Shown: positions 23,426 through 33,341 of the stretch, piece by piece
Layout of the letters: each line of letters begins with the position of its first letter
Numbering within the stretch: the stretch's first letter is position 1
Source of the DNA: Glossina fuscipes
Lineage: Eukaryota; Arthropoda; Insecta; Diptera; Glossinidae
Length of the DNA: 64,000 nucleotides
Assembly (NCBI RefSeq): GCF_014805625.2
Contig: NW_023998456.1
Location: 109,638 to 173,637 of the forward strand
Direction of reading: 5' to 3'
Translations under genes and position numbers: made by a program
The notes under the pieces: model-generated
Databases searched by the model: none
Seen by the model: only the letters and a program-made list of their open reading frames with translations
Told to the model about the DNA's origin: nothing

Positions 23426-24800
23426 GAGGAAGCAATGAGGCGGTGATGGCGACATTTAATTGGGGGCGACATTGAACGGCTTGTAATTTTATCTAAAATT
23501 AAATACAAATAAGGATAAACCGGAGATAAACACAAAGAGGATAAACATTAACTTACCATTGGAGGAGAGCGAATCATTTTCATGATGCGGAGGCGGCGAT
23601 CGGAGAGCTGCATTTGATTTTGAGTCTAAAAATGGAATAAAAACGAACGAATGAATGTTAGATTTTGAAATATATTATTATATTTACCTTAGAATGGCGT
23701 TATGTCGATGTCCTTCTGCTCCCTGAAGTTTTTTTTTTCCTGTTAGTATAAAGAGCGCGTATCCCAATAAATTTATCCGGTGGATACTGCCGCTACTACA
23801 GGATCCTGACGCCCTGAAGAAAGTAAGCCGTGCCACTACAGTCGTTTTCACGCGCTTGCCTATGTTCTGCTCCACCATATGTTGTCGTACAGCAGAGTAG
23901 AAAACGTTGTAGGTGTCGTTAAATGCATCGTAGATTCTTTTGTTGGGAAGGTCGGTTTCACATGTGCGGAGGAGAGAGTCAATTTGTTTTTTTTTGTCCT
24001 TCGTAACTTTTCGACCGCTCTCCTCTTTGCAGGATGCATCTTCCCCCGGCGTGAGAGCCTTCAAACACGCTTCGCATCCCAGCTGCTCAGCGATGCATCG
24101 TTCTATTGCGTAGGAGGTCGTCGTCATCCGCTCTGAATCCGGTTGCTCATCGTTGCACCTGCAGGCTCATCAGTTTTTTCACCAGCGCCGTTATTTCTGC
24201 TGATGACCTCAAATTTTCAAATCGGCTCGGAGCCGTCAATTCTCTTCCATCGGCGCCGTCTGCGCTGATGTCGAAGGGCCGTCATAATCAATTACATTAC
24301 TGAATACTGGATCGTATAAGGTATTGGTCTCACTGCTCGGCACGATCTCACTGCTCTGCGTACAAGTCCCGTCAGTCCTATTAGTGTCAGCGTCGTTTGC
24401 AATCGTAATCAGACCTACTAACACATCATTTATGGATGGTATAGCTTCCTCTAACACGTCTTCCTCTTTAAACCCACAGAATCCCTCCATCTCTGAACGT
24501 ATCATTTCCTGTACTTTCCTGACACGGTCGAATTGTTTTTTAATTGTTTCCGTTGAAGCCCCAATTCATACGCATACCATAGGTACACGCTGTGAACCGA
24601 CCCTCCCTTAAGTCGTTTCAGACCACTTCTAACGTCCTTTAAAGTCTGTATCCTTCTGAACGGACACCGCATTGTTCAGTTTCATGCTCAGTCTACCAGC
24701 TAGTTTCTCATATTGGTCTTTAATCGACCCTCCACGATGATGCCACAAGTTGAAGTATTCCCGCAGTAGACGACTTAAGACAGCATGCATATAACAAAAA
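23426..24800 (-). pseudogene. decayed coding block of unknown origin (transposon-like), GC-richer
   Basis: Minus-strand open segments with exon-like borders run through this block. The main ones are about 24660-24790 (LLREYFNLWHHRGGSIKDQY), 24236-24540 (KKQFDRVRKVQEMIRSEM and an acidic stretch) and 23690-24170 (ERCIAEQLGCEACLKAL, then LLRTCETDLPNKRIYDAFND). Two small exon-like pieces lie near 23559-23626 and 23426-23497, with donor ATG|GTAAGT and phase-compatible joining. Stops and frame changes separate the larger pieces, so I read it as broken. The paired cysteines in CEAC resemble late motifs of some DNA-transposon transposases, but I cannot name a family. Base composition is clearly richer in G+C than the flanks, which fits an inserted element or an old coding gene. 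Confidence 0.45.
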
Positions 24801-26906
24801 TGTAAGAATGCGTGAAATATATGGAAATGTGCTTACCGCCAATAAAGTAATGAACAAACGATTTTTTGTCGAGACAACCTTGTTTTTGTGTTTTTAAGTT
24901 TTTGATGCCTTTAATGTTTTTGAGGTTTTTTAATGCTTTTTTTTACAAAAAAAAATGTAAAAACGCCCAGCTAATAAAAAAAAAATATAATATTTTTTCT
25001 CAATTCTCCACTTCCTACAATCTCCTTCTGTACTAAGTTGATTTTCTACTCACTTTTAAATTGTAGAATTTATTCAATTTAGATGCTTAACTATTTATTT
25101 ATGCTTCACTATTTTTGAAAAGAAATATAATTTTATTTTTCGCAATTGTTAACTGCTTTCAACATCTACGTCCACTTGTAAAATGGATTTGAATTTAAGT
25201 CAATTTTGATTTGGTAAATTCTTCGCTAAGAGCCGTTACCTGATTTCCCCTTCACATTGTGTATAAAAAGTACCATATGTTCAGAGTTGAAAAAGCACAG
25301 AGATGTTTGATTTTTGTTGTATGATTTTTAAGGAAATTGTGGTGGGAAATTTTGCAATATCAAACAGCGTTTAGAACAATATTGGTGCACAACTTTCATA
25401 CTCAAACATTTAACATGATATTCAAAGGTAACGAATGTGCAATGAACATTAACTAGAATTAGACATTTTCCAACCTGTACTTGCGTGATAAGAAAGAAGT
25501 GCATTGACTTTCAAGGCGAATAACTCGACATCCACTTTGAAAATGTGTGCTATTTGCCCCTAAAATTTTTTAATATCAATCAATTTTCCATCAATAAATT
25601 AAGGTGGATAGCAGATATCTGTTTCAAAATATGCCTTCCGAAGAATATGATATAGAAAGAGTCTCAGTACCGACGATATGTGAAGTCAACACGAATTGAT
25701 TTGATTCTGTGGCATATATCCTCTAGATCGACTTCGTAAATTTGCCAGCTGCGTCACTCATTATTAAGGAATATCTGAAAAGTCAAAATTAAAAATAGAT
25801 AATTCTCGTTATGCACACTTAATTTAAAATTTGAAATTCATGAGAAAAGTATTTATGTTTATGCTAAATAAAAAAAAAATTTTTTTTTAATCTTTAAAAA
25901 TCTTTCGGTTTACTCTAAACATTTCCGTGTATTCTAGATAGCATTTTATGTAGATGTAAGATTAATTAGCGAATACACGATCTGCACATAAGTTTATATA
26001 TATGTAAAATAAAAAAAAAATATTTTTCGAATATCAATTTAAATGCAAGGAAAAAGTTTATTTGCTAAAAAAAAACACTCATTATTATGAGTTATGCGTT
26101 ACCGCTTTTCAAGTTTTTAGATAAAAAGTTATTTCAAAAAAAAAAATTCAAAAGAATCATTCAACTTCCTTTCATCCATTTGCATGTGCAAGAAACGATT
26201 CATATTTAAACAAAAGCTGCAACTTGTGCTATGAATCTAAGCAAAAGCTGATGGAATTTCGATGAATCTAAACAAAAGCTGATTGAATTGCAATGAAAAT
26301 GAAAAAAAGCTGATGGAATTTCGATGTTTCTGTTTATGCTTCTGTTTTTGTTTACATTTGGCACGTGTTTCATCCTGCTGTATGGAATTGTTTAATAAAA
26401 ACTCTGATATATGAATGGATGCATATTTATTTATTTATTTTATTAATGAAATTTAAAAAAAAAAATTATAATGCAAAATTTCTTATAAAACATATCAAGA
26501 GCTTCGGATTTAAAGGTAAGCAAAATGTAATACAAAAAGACATTTCATACGCATTATCAATTTATATTCTTACTTGCAATTTAAAAGTTTTTACTTGAAT
26601 TTCGCATTCAATGTAGTAATTTACCCAGTTGTGGGACCCATTATGATCATAATTCATGCAAGAATTGGTGAGTTTTTCTTCACCATTTTTCTTATTTATC
26701 GAACTTATTGACTCTGTGTTCTATTCGTTCTACATAGATGGAAATTTTTTTTATAAACGGTGTAAAAGAAAAAAACAAGTTAACGGCTTTCTCTACGATC
26801 AAAACAAAATTCACAAGCGAAGGAAGCAGTGATTTTTACTGAAATCCATAAATGAATCGAAACTTTCAAAAAAAAAAATATATATATATATATATAGCTT
26901 ATAACA
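24801..26906. other. AT-rich spacer with a minisatellite
   Basis: Many poly(A) runs and no convincing ORF. A donor-like AGAATTG|GTGAGT occurs near 26668 after a short open stretch, but no partner exon was found. A 31-bp tandem repeat at 26203-26325 is annotated separately. Confidence 0.45.
26203..26325 (+). repeat. tandem repeat, 31-bp unit, about 4 copies
   Basis: Units start at about 26203, 26233, 26264 and 26295. The consensus is AATCTAARCAAAAGCTGATG followed by GAATTTCGATG. The first unit is the most diverged. Confidence 0.8.
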
Positions 26907-27119
26907 ATGTTAGAGCAAATTTTCAGTATTGCTTACAAACGAGAATTCTTTTGTAAAGTAATCGGTGCGGGAGCAGGTGGCTATGTTATAGTCTTGTTGC
27001 CCAATAATTATGCTAAGAATGAAGTATGCTGGAAGTTAAAAGAAGAGTTGGAAACAGCTGGTTTTGGAGTGCACTCGACTACAGCCGGTGGGGATGGTTT
27101 ATCCATAGAAAAATTGTAA
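26907..27119 (+). pseudogene. C-terminal fragment of a GHMP kinase, probably mevalonate kinase
   Basis: An acceptor-like ATTTTCAG at about 26926 opens a frame to 27119. It encodes FFCKVIGAGAGGYVIVLLP, the glycine-rich GHMP motif 3, and then ELETAGFGVHSTTAGGDGLS, a match to the mevalonate kinase end (GF....T..G..G.SI). The upstream kinase body (ATP-binding and substrate motifs) is not found within the preceding 2 kb, which is AT-rich. Mevalonate kinase phosphorylates mevalonate in the isoprenoid pathway that feeds juvenile hormone synthesis, but this piece alone cannot be active. It may be the last exon of a gene with very distant upstream exons, or a captured or duplicated fragment. The next fragment (cyclin-like) begins almost at its stop codon, which favours a fragment. 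Confidence 0.55.
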
Positions 27120-27268
27120 AACATGTAAACGCACATAAACACACAATTGATATTGATGACGATGATGGTGAAAATTTGCTCTTAGTATCTGAATACGTCA
27201 ATGATATTTATGATTATCTGTTCCAATTGGAATTCGATCAATCAATTGTTAAAAACCATTGTCGTTGA
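27110..27268 (+). pseudogene. cyclin B-like N-box fragment
   Basis: In the frame ending at 27268, residues read IDIDDDDGENLLLVSEYVND followed by IYDYLFQLEFDQSI. This matches the segment just before the cyclin box of B-type cyclins (acidic DxD, LVSEYVNDIYDYL, E..Q.I). The cyclin box itself (MRAILVDW...) is absent and the frame stops. It abuts the mevalonate-kinase-like fragment in a different frame. B-type cyclins activate CDK1 at mitosis; this fragment cannot do so. Confidence 0.55.
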
Positions 27269-27737
27269 TATTTGAGAAGCAGAGAATTCGACGGGTTCTA
27301 CTACTACAGGAAACTCTTCTTGACCCTGTACGGCTATCATCAGTTACGTGTCTATCCTGTTGTGAAGTCTGGAAAAAAAGAAAAGAAAAAAGCATTAAGT
27401 AGAAAATAATAAATCGAAATAAATTCACTTCACTAAGAAAAGTGTATAAATAGTCGATTTAATGGCTTACATTTGCTGCTCTATGAATATTAATAACTAT
27501 TTAGGATATATATATTTCTTTTCTTCTTTTAAATCCAAAATTTTAATCGATAGATCTAACAACACTCACTTGCTTCAATATACATTATTTCTGATTGTAA
27601 AATATTTTGCGTTTTTTCTTAAAAGATTTTTCTTATTTAGCAAACTTCAACTTTTCTTATTTGTTTTAAATAAACGAAATATATGCACTTTCCCTCAATT
27701 ATTTCACTTGGATTGTATTGTTTTCTCAATTTTTCAG

Positions 27738-28733
27738 AATTTCCTATCGGAAGAAATATTCGTACAAAATATTCTAAGACAATTTCAAGACAATTTGCAG
27801 GAAACGAATTATGAAACTGAACTAAAAGACATAAAAGCTCGGATGTCGATTAAAAGTATAAAGTCCAAGTTTGGAAAAACTGCAAACAGCAGTGCGCAAA
27901 TAGCCAACAAAACGGGCTTTCAAGCGACCTTTAAAATACACCAAGATAATGTTGGCAAGGTCATTAATCCGGGAAGTTCGCTTGTGCGAACTTCTGCATG
28001 TTTTCAAACAGCGAATGGTAGAAAAAAACCCATATTGGAAAAAGAAAAAGACAATGAAACTGGAGTGGAAGATATGAAAGATCGCATGGAATTTAAATTT
28101 AGAAAAAAGGCAGAGAACAGTGCATAAGTCGACAAAACCACAGGTTTCCAAACAGCTAATGGCAAGAACATGCTTATAACTAAAAAAGGGACTTTGGAAG
28201 CCTTGCTAAATGAATTTCACGAAAGTGGTGATGATATTGAGAATAATTTACTTTGTATAAAAAAAAAAGTTATTTCTAAAAAGCAAAACATGCTGTGTGA
28301 CAAAAAGCTTACAATATATCTTTAACAAGCAGGAAAGTAGAAAGAATGTACGATTATCCCAGTTGTAGCAGCAAATTATCAGCAGCTGCATGTCAACAGA
28401 TCGATGATGAATCGAAACAAACCGGGCATTCGACTTTAAATGTTCCAATGCTGGTTGGTAAAAAGCGCTTGTTGTCATTAAATCCAAAATTTAATTTTAG
28501 ACCACCCAATGAACTCTGGGGGATACCCAATAGAAATTAACTACAAACCGAGACTACGACACCAGAATTAGGGGAGTTTGTTAAAAATGCTGTTGAAACA
28601 AGTACACCATGCATCAATAGGAAATTTCCCCTTCAAGAAATGGAAAAAGATCCCGATACAGTGTTAATGGTAAACCCACAAAAGAACTGGCGGCTATCGG
28701 GCTTAAGACGTACTCGTACTATTTCAAAGAAAT
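27738..28733 (+). pseudogene. BRCA2-like fragment with BRC-type repeats and internal stops
   Basis: An acceptor TTTTTCAG at about 27738 opens LSEEIFVQNILRQFQDNLQE. BRC-like units follow, the RAD51-binding repeat of BRCA2: GFQATFKIH (about 27919), then CFQTANGRKKP (about 28004) and, after an in-frame stop at 28127, GFQTANGKNML followed by LEALLNEF (28141-28215). A frameshift and another stop (28540) interrupt the rest, yet coding-like sequence continues in the later frame to PQKNWRLSGLRRTRTISKK at 28734. BRC units in flies have this GFQTA.GK shape, so a BRCA2 relative is my best reading. The stops argue for a pseudogene or a damaged partial copy. Confidence 0.5.
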
Positions 28734-28920
28734 AAATACTACTTTATATAACCCATCGTCTAGTTGGAGGTTATAGCAACAAACACTTTCTCAACCGATT
28801 TCTCATTGGGAAAATCGAACTCTTTCCTGTATATTGTATATTAATTTATATAATTTATATATAAATATAAATAAAAAAAATAGCTTTATTTATATAATAG
28901 CTTTATTATATATTTAAAAT

Positions 28921-28941
28921 ATATATATATATATATATAAA
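28921..28941. repeat. (AT)n microsatellite
   Basis: A pure run of alternating A and T, about ten units. Confidence 0.9.
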
Positions 28942-28984
28942 AGAAATTGTTCTTCTTTTTAATGGTGGCAATGGAAACAAAGAT

Positions 28985-29319
28985 GGCAGATTTTCGCCTG
29001 AACGTATATTATCAATGTGCCTGGAAATTTAATCAGTCTTCTGCTTTAACCAGACATTTAAGGAAGCATACGAAGAGGTAAGAAGAACCAGCTGTCCGTT
29101 TAGCAAATCTAAAATCCAAATAATACTTTTAGCAAACCATCTGAATATTCACAGCCAACTCAAGAAGAAGAAGAAGTAAATTATAGGCATTTAACCAATA
29201 TTTTTATGTACGACTTCTCAAAAGAAACGAATCCGATATCGGATTATACACAAAGGCTGCAACTGCCCCAATCTCGAATTCAAAACGAAATGAATTTGCT
29301 GCCTCACAACATTTATTAA
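28985..29319 (+). pseudogene. C-terminal fragment of a C2H2 zinc-finger gene
   Basis: The frame ending near 29081 reads CAWKFNQSSALTRHLRKHTK, the second half of a canonical C2H2 finger; the CxxC half is degraded. A donor AAGAG|GTAAGA and an acceptor ACTTTTAG (about 29133) join in phase to a tail KPSEYSQPTQEEEEVNYRHL ending at a stop at 29319. Only one finger is left, so this is a fragment. Confidence 0.5.
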
Positions 29320-29333
29320 AACTTCTTCATGTA

Positions 29334-29532
29334 TTATTCGTATAAACGCAACAGCTCAGGACTTGTACGCGGCTGCACTGTCTGTAATGCGTATTCGAAC
29401 TGTGGCCAGCACACATGGTGCGCGTCAAGGTTTTCTTGTAGCGCCTTGAGAGCTGCTTCACGGCATATTGCTTGAATTTCCGCACTTGAATAGCCCTCAG
29501 TTCTTTTGCTTAACGTAGAGATACATACAATT
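29334..29532 (-). pseudogene. C-terminal exon of an AAA ATPase (AFG2/SPATA5-like)
   Basis: The minus-strand acceptor TTTTCAG at 29533-29535 opens VCISTLSKRTEGYSSAEIQA, then ICREAALKALQEN and a last helix ending PRTSPELLRLYE with stop at 29334. This is the lid helix and C-terminus of a type II AAA ATPase of the AFG2/SPATA5 group, which release ribosome biogenesis factors. No upstream AAA exon (Walker A or B) is recognisable up to the assembly gap at 29809, and the piece lies only 14 bp from the zinc-finger fragment on the other strand. It could be the true last exon of a gene interrupted by the gap, but the cluster of other fragments suggests a copy. Confidence 0.5.
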
Positions 29533-29777
29533 CTGAAAACAGATTGGATTGGGCTGATGCGGCTGAGTATGTTATACCTTTAGAAAATGTGTTTGTTTAT
29601 TAACAGCTGTTGCATGTCTAAAAATTGCGTCCATTGAACATGAGTATAAAATTTGGGCTTTTTAGAGAATAAGCGTATATGTTCTCAATAATTGAAAATG
29701 TGTTTGCCTCTAATTAGTTATTTTGTATTGGGTAATATTAGGCGAAACCACAGCCAAGGGAACGGGCTTTGAAAAAT

Positions 29778-29808
<31 letters not shown>

Positions 29809-29908
29809 NNNNNNNNNNNNNNNNNNNNNNNNNNNNNNNNNNNNNNNNNNNNNNNNNNNNNNNNNNNNNNNNNNNNNNNNNNNNNNNNNNNNNNNNNNNN
29901 NNNNNNNN
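29809..29908. other. assembly gap (100 N)
   Basis: Exactly 100 N, a standard placeholder of unknown true length. The left flank has an open plus-strand frame reaching the gap, but no domain is recognisable. Confidence 0.99.
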
Positions 29909-31168
29909 TGTAAAATAAGTGGGAGATATTCTTCTTTCAGGTTCATTATCGCCAATGAAATACCACTACTCTTATTGTCTCCTTACTTACTTGATTAAGT
30001 GGAACGTGTATCATTACTTAGCCATTATACGGATATATTTATATATCTCATGGTATTGGGTTCTGATGCAAGCTTCTTGATCAAAGTACTAAATTCATTT
30101 TTATATTTGGTTTTGATATGGGATTGTGGTACTAGAAAAAATTCAATTAAAAGCTTCGAGCAGATGTACTAAATAAAAATAACTGCGTCGTGCCTGTTTC
30201 GCGTTTTTTGAAGCATTGTTTTGAGGTAATCGTCCAATGCCGGATTGCAAAAGCATTTCAGTTCCTATCATTCAATTGCGTGCAGTTCTTTAGCCGGATG
30301 TTGCGGATAAAAATGAAACGAAAACACTTGAGGTTAGAATTGCGTTGGAATCATCTCTAAGAACATTTTGTATTAATGTACATTATTATTGCACCTATGC
30401 TAGACATTGTAATCAATAGATCTTATTGTGGCGAATGTGTGAATAAAAGTTTTCCATTTTTGACGTAAAAAAGCAATTTTGTCATAATTAACTGTGTTTA
30501 AATTAACTTATCGATACTCCTCAATAAACTCTTGTTTAAAACCTTATCCTAAATTTCTAAGAAAACTTCATCTGATTTTCATTTCAAGAAAACCTGCACC
30601 AAAACTTTCTAAGAAAAATTCATCTATAATACAATAATAATTTTCAAGGGGGTTGAAGAGGAAGAGTGGATATAAGTATTGAAAAATATATATATTTTCG
30701 AAAAATATTAAAAAATAGCAACATGGGGAAAATTTTCAAATTATTTAAATGATGTTGAGTGACCTGGGGTAAAACATATTCCATTATTTGCCGGCCCTCG
30801 AAGTCTTTTTCAGGTCACAGTTAAAAAATTATATTAATGCAGTAAACTTATTTTTAATTAATTTAATTATTACACTAATTTTTTCTTTCAAATTTTGTTT
30901 GTATTTTCAATTATTTCAATGCACTAAACTTATTTTTAATTAATTTAAATCTATTATTAATTCAAATATTGCCGCAATTTTTCGATTTGATTCAATGGTT
31001 TTTCAAATTTTTATTAAATTTTCTGTTATTTTGCCAATTTTGTAATCCGCACAAATTGTTTCTTCCAATTGTAAAATTTCACAGAAAGACGTTAGCTGTT
31101 GTTTCCTTTTATAAAAAAGTACCATCTATGGAGAATTTACAGAACACAGAATTGCGTGCAATAAATAA
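29909..31168. other. AT-rich spacer
   Basis: No gene recognised. A 55-60 bp segment around 30840-30870 recurs imperfectly near 30920-30950 (AAACTTATTTTTAATTAATT). Confidence 0.4.
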
Positions 31169-31176
31169 GAAAAATG

Positions 31177-31379
31177 GGTACTTACGTATTAACGCCAACG
31201 TGACAAAAATATTATTATTATTGTTAAAATAAAAATTATTAAAATATTATTGTTATTAAAATATTATCATTATTATTATATTTAGAAACCAAAAAAACTT
31301 TTGTTAAAAGTTTAAAAGGTTACTTTTTATAGGTTTTTTAATGGAATTTTTGCCGCGGTGGCGTTAATACGTAAGTGCC
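31177..31379. mobile_element. MITE, 203 bp, with ~34-bp terminal inverted repeats and 8-bp target duplication
   Basis: The left end reads GGTACTTACGTATTAACGCC. The right end, reverse-complemented, reads GGCACTTACGTATTAACGCC. The inverted similarity continues inward to about 34 bp, up to CAAAAAT. Identical GAAAAATG copies flank it (31169-31176 and 31380-31387). The interior is AT-rich with ATT repeats and no ORF. An 8-bp duplication occurs in hAT, P and Merlin-type transposons; the superfamily is not assigned. Confidence 0.85.
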
Positions 31380-31408
31380 GAAAAATGGTAAAAAAACTCA
31401 ACAATTTT

Positions 31409-31540
31409 TGCATGAATTACGATCGAAATAGGTTCTACAAATTGTTAATATCCACACCTTCCATAAATTACGATTGGAATAGGCTCTACAAACTGCTAAT
31501 TACCATACCTTGCATGAATTATGATTGGATATAAAAGTTC
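31409..31540. repeat. tandem repeat, 51-bp unit, about 2.6 copies
   Basis: Unit starts (CATGAATTACGAT, CATAAATTACGAT and CATGAATTATGAT) lie at 31411, 31462 and 31513, exactly 51 bp apart. They share GGTTCTACAAATTGTTAAT and CACCTT-like blocks. Confidence 0.85.
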
Positions 31541-31615
31541 AGTAAAAGCCGGCACTTTTAAATTGCAACTAAGAATTATGAAAATCTCTTCTGTATTCCT
31601 TTGAAGTTAGGCACG

Positions 31616-31948
31616 TTATAGATGTTTTTTTTTGTTTTTAGTAGAGAAAGCCAACACTTTATCACATAATAATTTTTTATATAAAAAAATAATATAAAGA
31701 TGTTTAATAATAAATATACAGTTGGGTTTACATATCAATCTATGCCTTCCGTCGATCGTCGTTTTGATGATAATTTCCGCCAGTTGTAACAAATTTAATT
31801 CCTCTTTAATAACGGCATGTTCATATGATGAGCCTGCTACGCTGGAAATTACACGCAATATAATCTGGCTGGACCCAGTTTGAAAATGGCACGTTAGCGT
31901 GACATTCCATGAAGTAATAAACACTTTTGTTTTGGGTAACAGAGCCAT
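31616..31948 (-). CDS. hypothetical ORF, possibly a gene fragment
   Basis: A 110-codon ATG frame. The first two-thirds looks protein-like (QIILRVISSVAGSSYEHAVI, then KEELNLLQLAEIIIKTTIDG) and the last third looks like AT-rich translation. The ATG lies inside the ~57-bp sequence shared with the mRpL18 upstream region. A donor-like GATAT|GTAAAC occurs near residue 73, so the real coding part may end there. I recognise no family. Confidence 0.3.
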   Translation of the reverse strand: MALLPKTKVFITSWNVTLTCHFQTGSSQIILRVISSVAGSSYEHAVIKEELNLLQLAEIIIKTTIDGRHRLICKPNCIFIIKHLYIIFLYKKLLCDKVLAFSTKNKKKHL

Positions 31949-31987
31949 ATGAAGAAAACTTCAATATGGCAATACCTTACTCGATTA
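31921..31987. repeat. second copy of the ~57-bp mRpL18-upstream sequence
   Basis: Same orientation as 23217-23283: TTTTGTTTTGGGTAACAGAG, CCATATGAAG and TTCAATATGGCAATACCTTA. Similarity ends abruptly on both sides. Confidence 0.7.
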
Positions 31988-32187
31988 ATGATATAACGCG
32001 GACTTAGCCCAGAAGACATACGCAGCGTTGCGCAAAATGGGAGTTCGCTTTTGTGCCTTTCCGAAAACTAGAACAAACCGAATTTCTTTTGGCATTGTTA
32101 GTATATTTTCCACATTTTGTGTGCTCTTTTTATTACTAATCTCTTGTTGTGCTTACTTGCGTACTGTTTTTAAAAGTATTGATTCAT

Positions 32188-33341
32188 TTAACTGTATTCC
32201 GATTGTATGGTTAACGCAAATTGGCCTTTCGGTATAGATGTGCCATGATACCATATACGCGTATCAACTAAAACTGGAATATAGAGTGAAATATACCGAT
32301 TCCGCTGGCTCCTTGTTGAAAAATTAATTTACCTGCATCTCCCGGCTCAACGTAGAATGAGAAAGATTGACAAACGTGATCGCATTCCGGTGTAGGAGCT
32401 AAAATCCAGCTTTTATTACCTTTCAATTGGGCCTGCCACATAAGACGATGTATATAATCCAGCTGAAAAAAAAGGAGTAGTTTACAACTTAGAACCAAGT
32501 TGATCGCTATCTTACATGCATGTATGCTCCTTGTTCGTAACCCAAAAAGACGTAGTCTATATTTGATAACTCGGCATCTACGGGTAAAAAGTGAGGTCGC
32601 CCATATAATTTGCGTAATTCTTCAAGAACTCCAAGATGACAATTACTGAAGCCAACATACCAAGTGCTACCAACGCTTAAATTGGCTCTTTCTGGAGACA
32701 TATTGAAAACATCTCGTATGGATTTAAGATCTGAATGAAAATTCAAAAAATGACAGTCTTCATCCAAAGCCCCTGGATAACGTCCATAAATTTCTTTTAA
32801 CATTTCTAAGCTCAGCAAACTTGTTGCTGGCCAATGGCTGACGGCGTTCTTAATAACAATTGGCAGAGTAGAATATGCATATGGAGCTAATTCTTCGCGT
32901 GACATATTTTTCAAAATTAATGGACCATCAACGTTTCGACAAAAGCCACAATCGCTAATTGGGCGGGTCGCCTCCCATACCAATTGATTGTTGGGTAAAA
33001 AGCATTTCACTCCCAAAAGAAAGGTAAGGGTTTCAAAAAAAATGGGCGTGAGCAATACAACGAAGGCCATTATTCCAAACGTATACCACATACTAAGGCG
33101 ACTTGAGTTATACTGCATATCACGCGATTTTCTATATGCTTCTTGCAAATCTGCCTTCGTAACCAAACCAGTTCGTAGCGCTCCATCATGCAACTGATCA
33201 AGTTTGTCAATAAATTCTTGGTCTAAGCGTTCGCGAATATGTAAAGCTGATTGGCGTGCTGAATGAGTAGGACGATTCCAAAACTAAAAAAAAAAGGTAA
33301 TATGCAAATTTGTAAAAGACAGTCGTACTTACCAGAAACAT
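32188..33341 (-). CDS. membrane-anchored JmjC/cupin_8-type 2-oxoglutarate oxygenase, 4 exons
   Basis: Exons 33333-33341, 32516-33283, 32333-32462 and 32188-32273 give 330 residues with consistent phases (0, 0, 1). The start is MFL encoded by a 9-nt coding part of exon 1; an in-frame stop lies just upstream. Residues 15-62 are polar, about 69-93 form a single transmembrane helix (GIMAFVVLLTPIFF), and the rest is a JmjC/cupin_8 fold. The Fe(II)-binding triad is complete: H259-L-D261 in YMHLDYIHR across the exon 2/3 junction, and H312 in IWYHGTS. K in KSWILAPTPE is a plausible 2-oxoglutarate contact. Cys-rich CGFCRNVDGP follows the membrane segment. It is therefore probably an active hydroxylase facing the ER/Golgi lumen, type II topology; the substrate is unknown. 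It has no positional link to its neighbours. Confidence 0.85.

Noticed and set aside
24324..24611. Plus-strand 95-codon ORF
   Set aside because: Shadow of the better minus-strand coding frame in the GC-richer block.
32988..33197. Plus-strand ORF
   Set aside because: Antisense shadow of the oxygenase gene.
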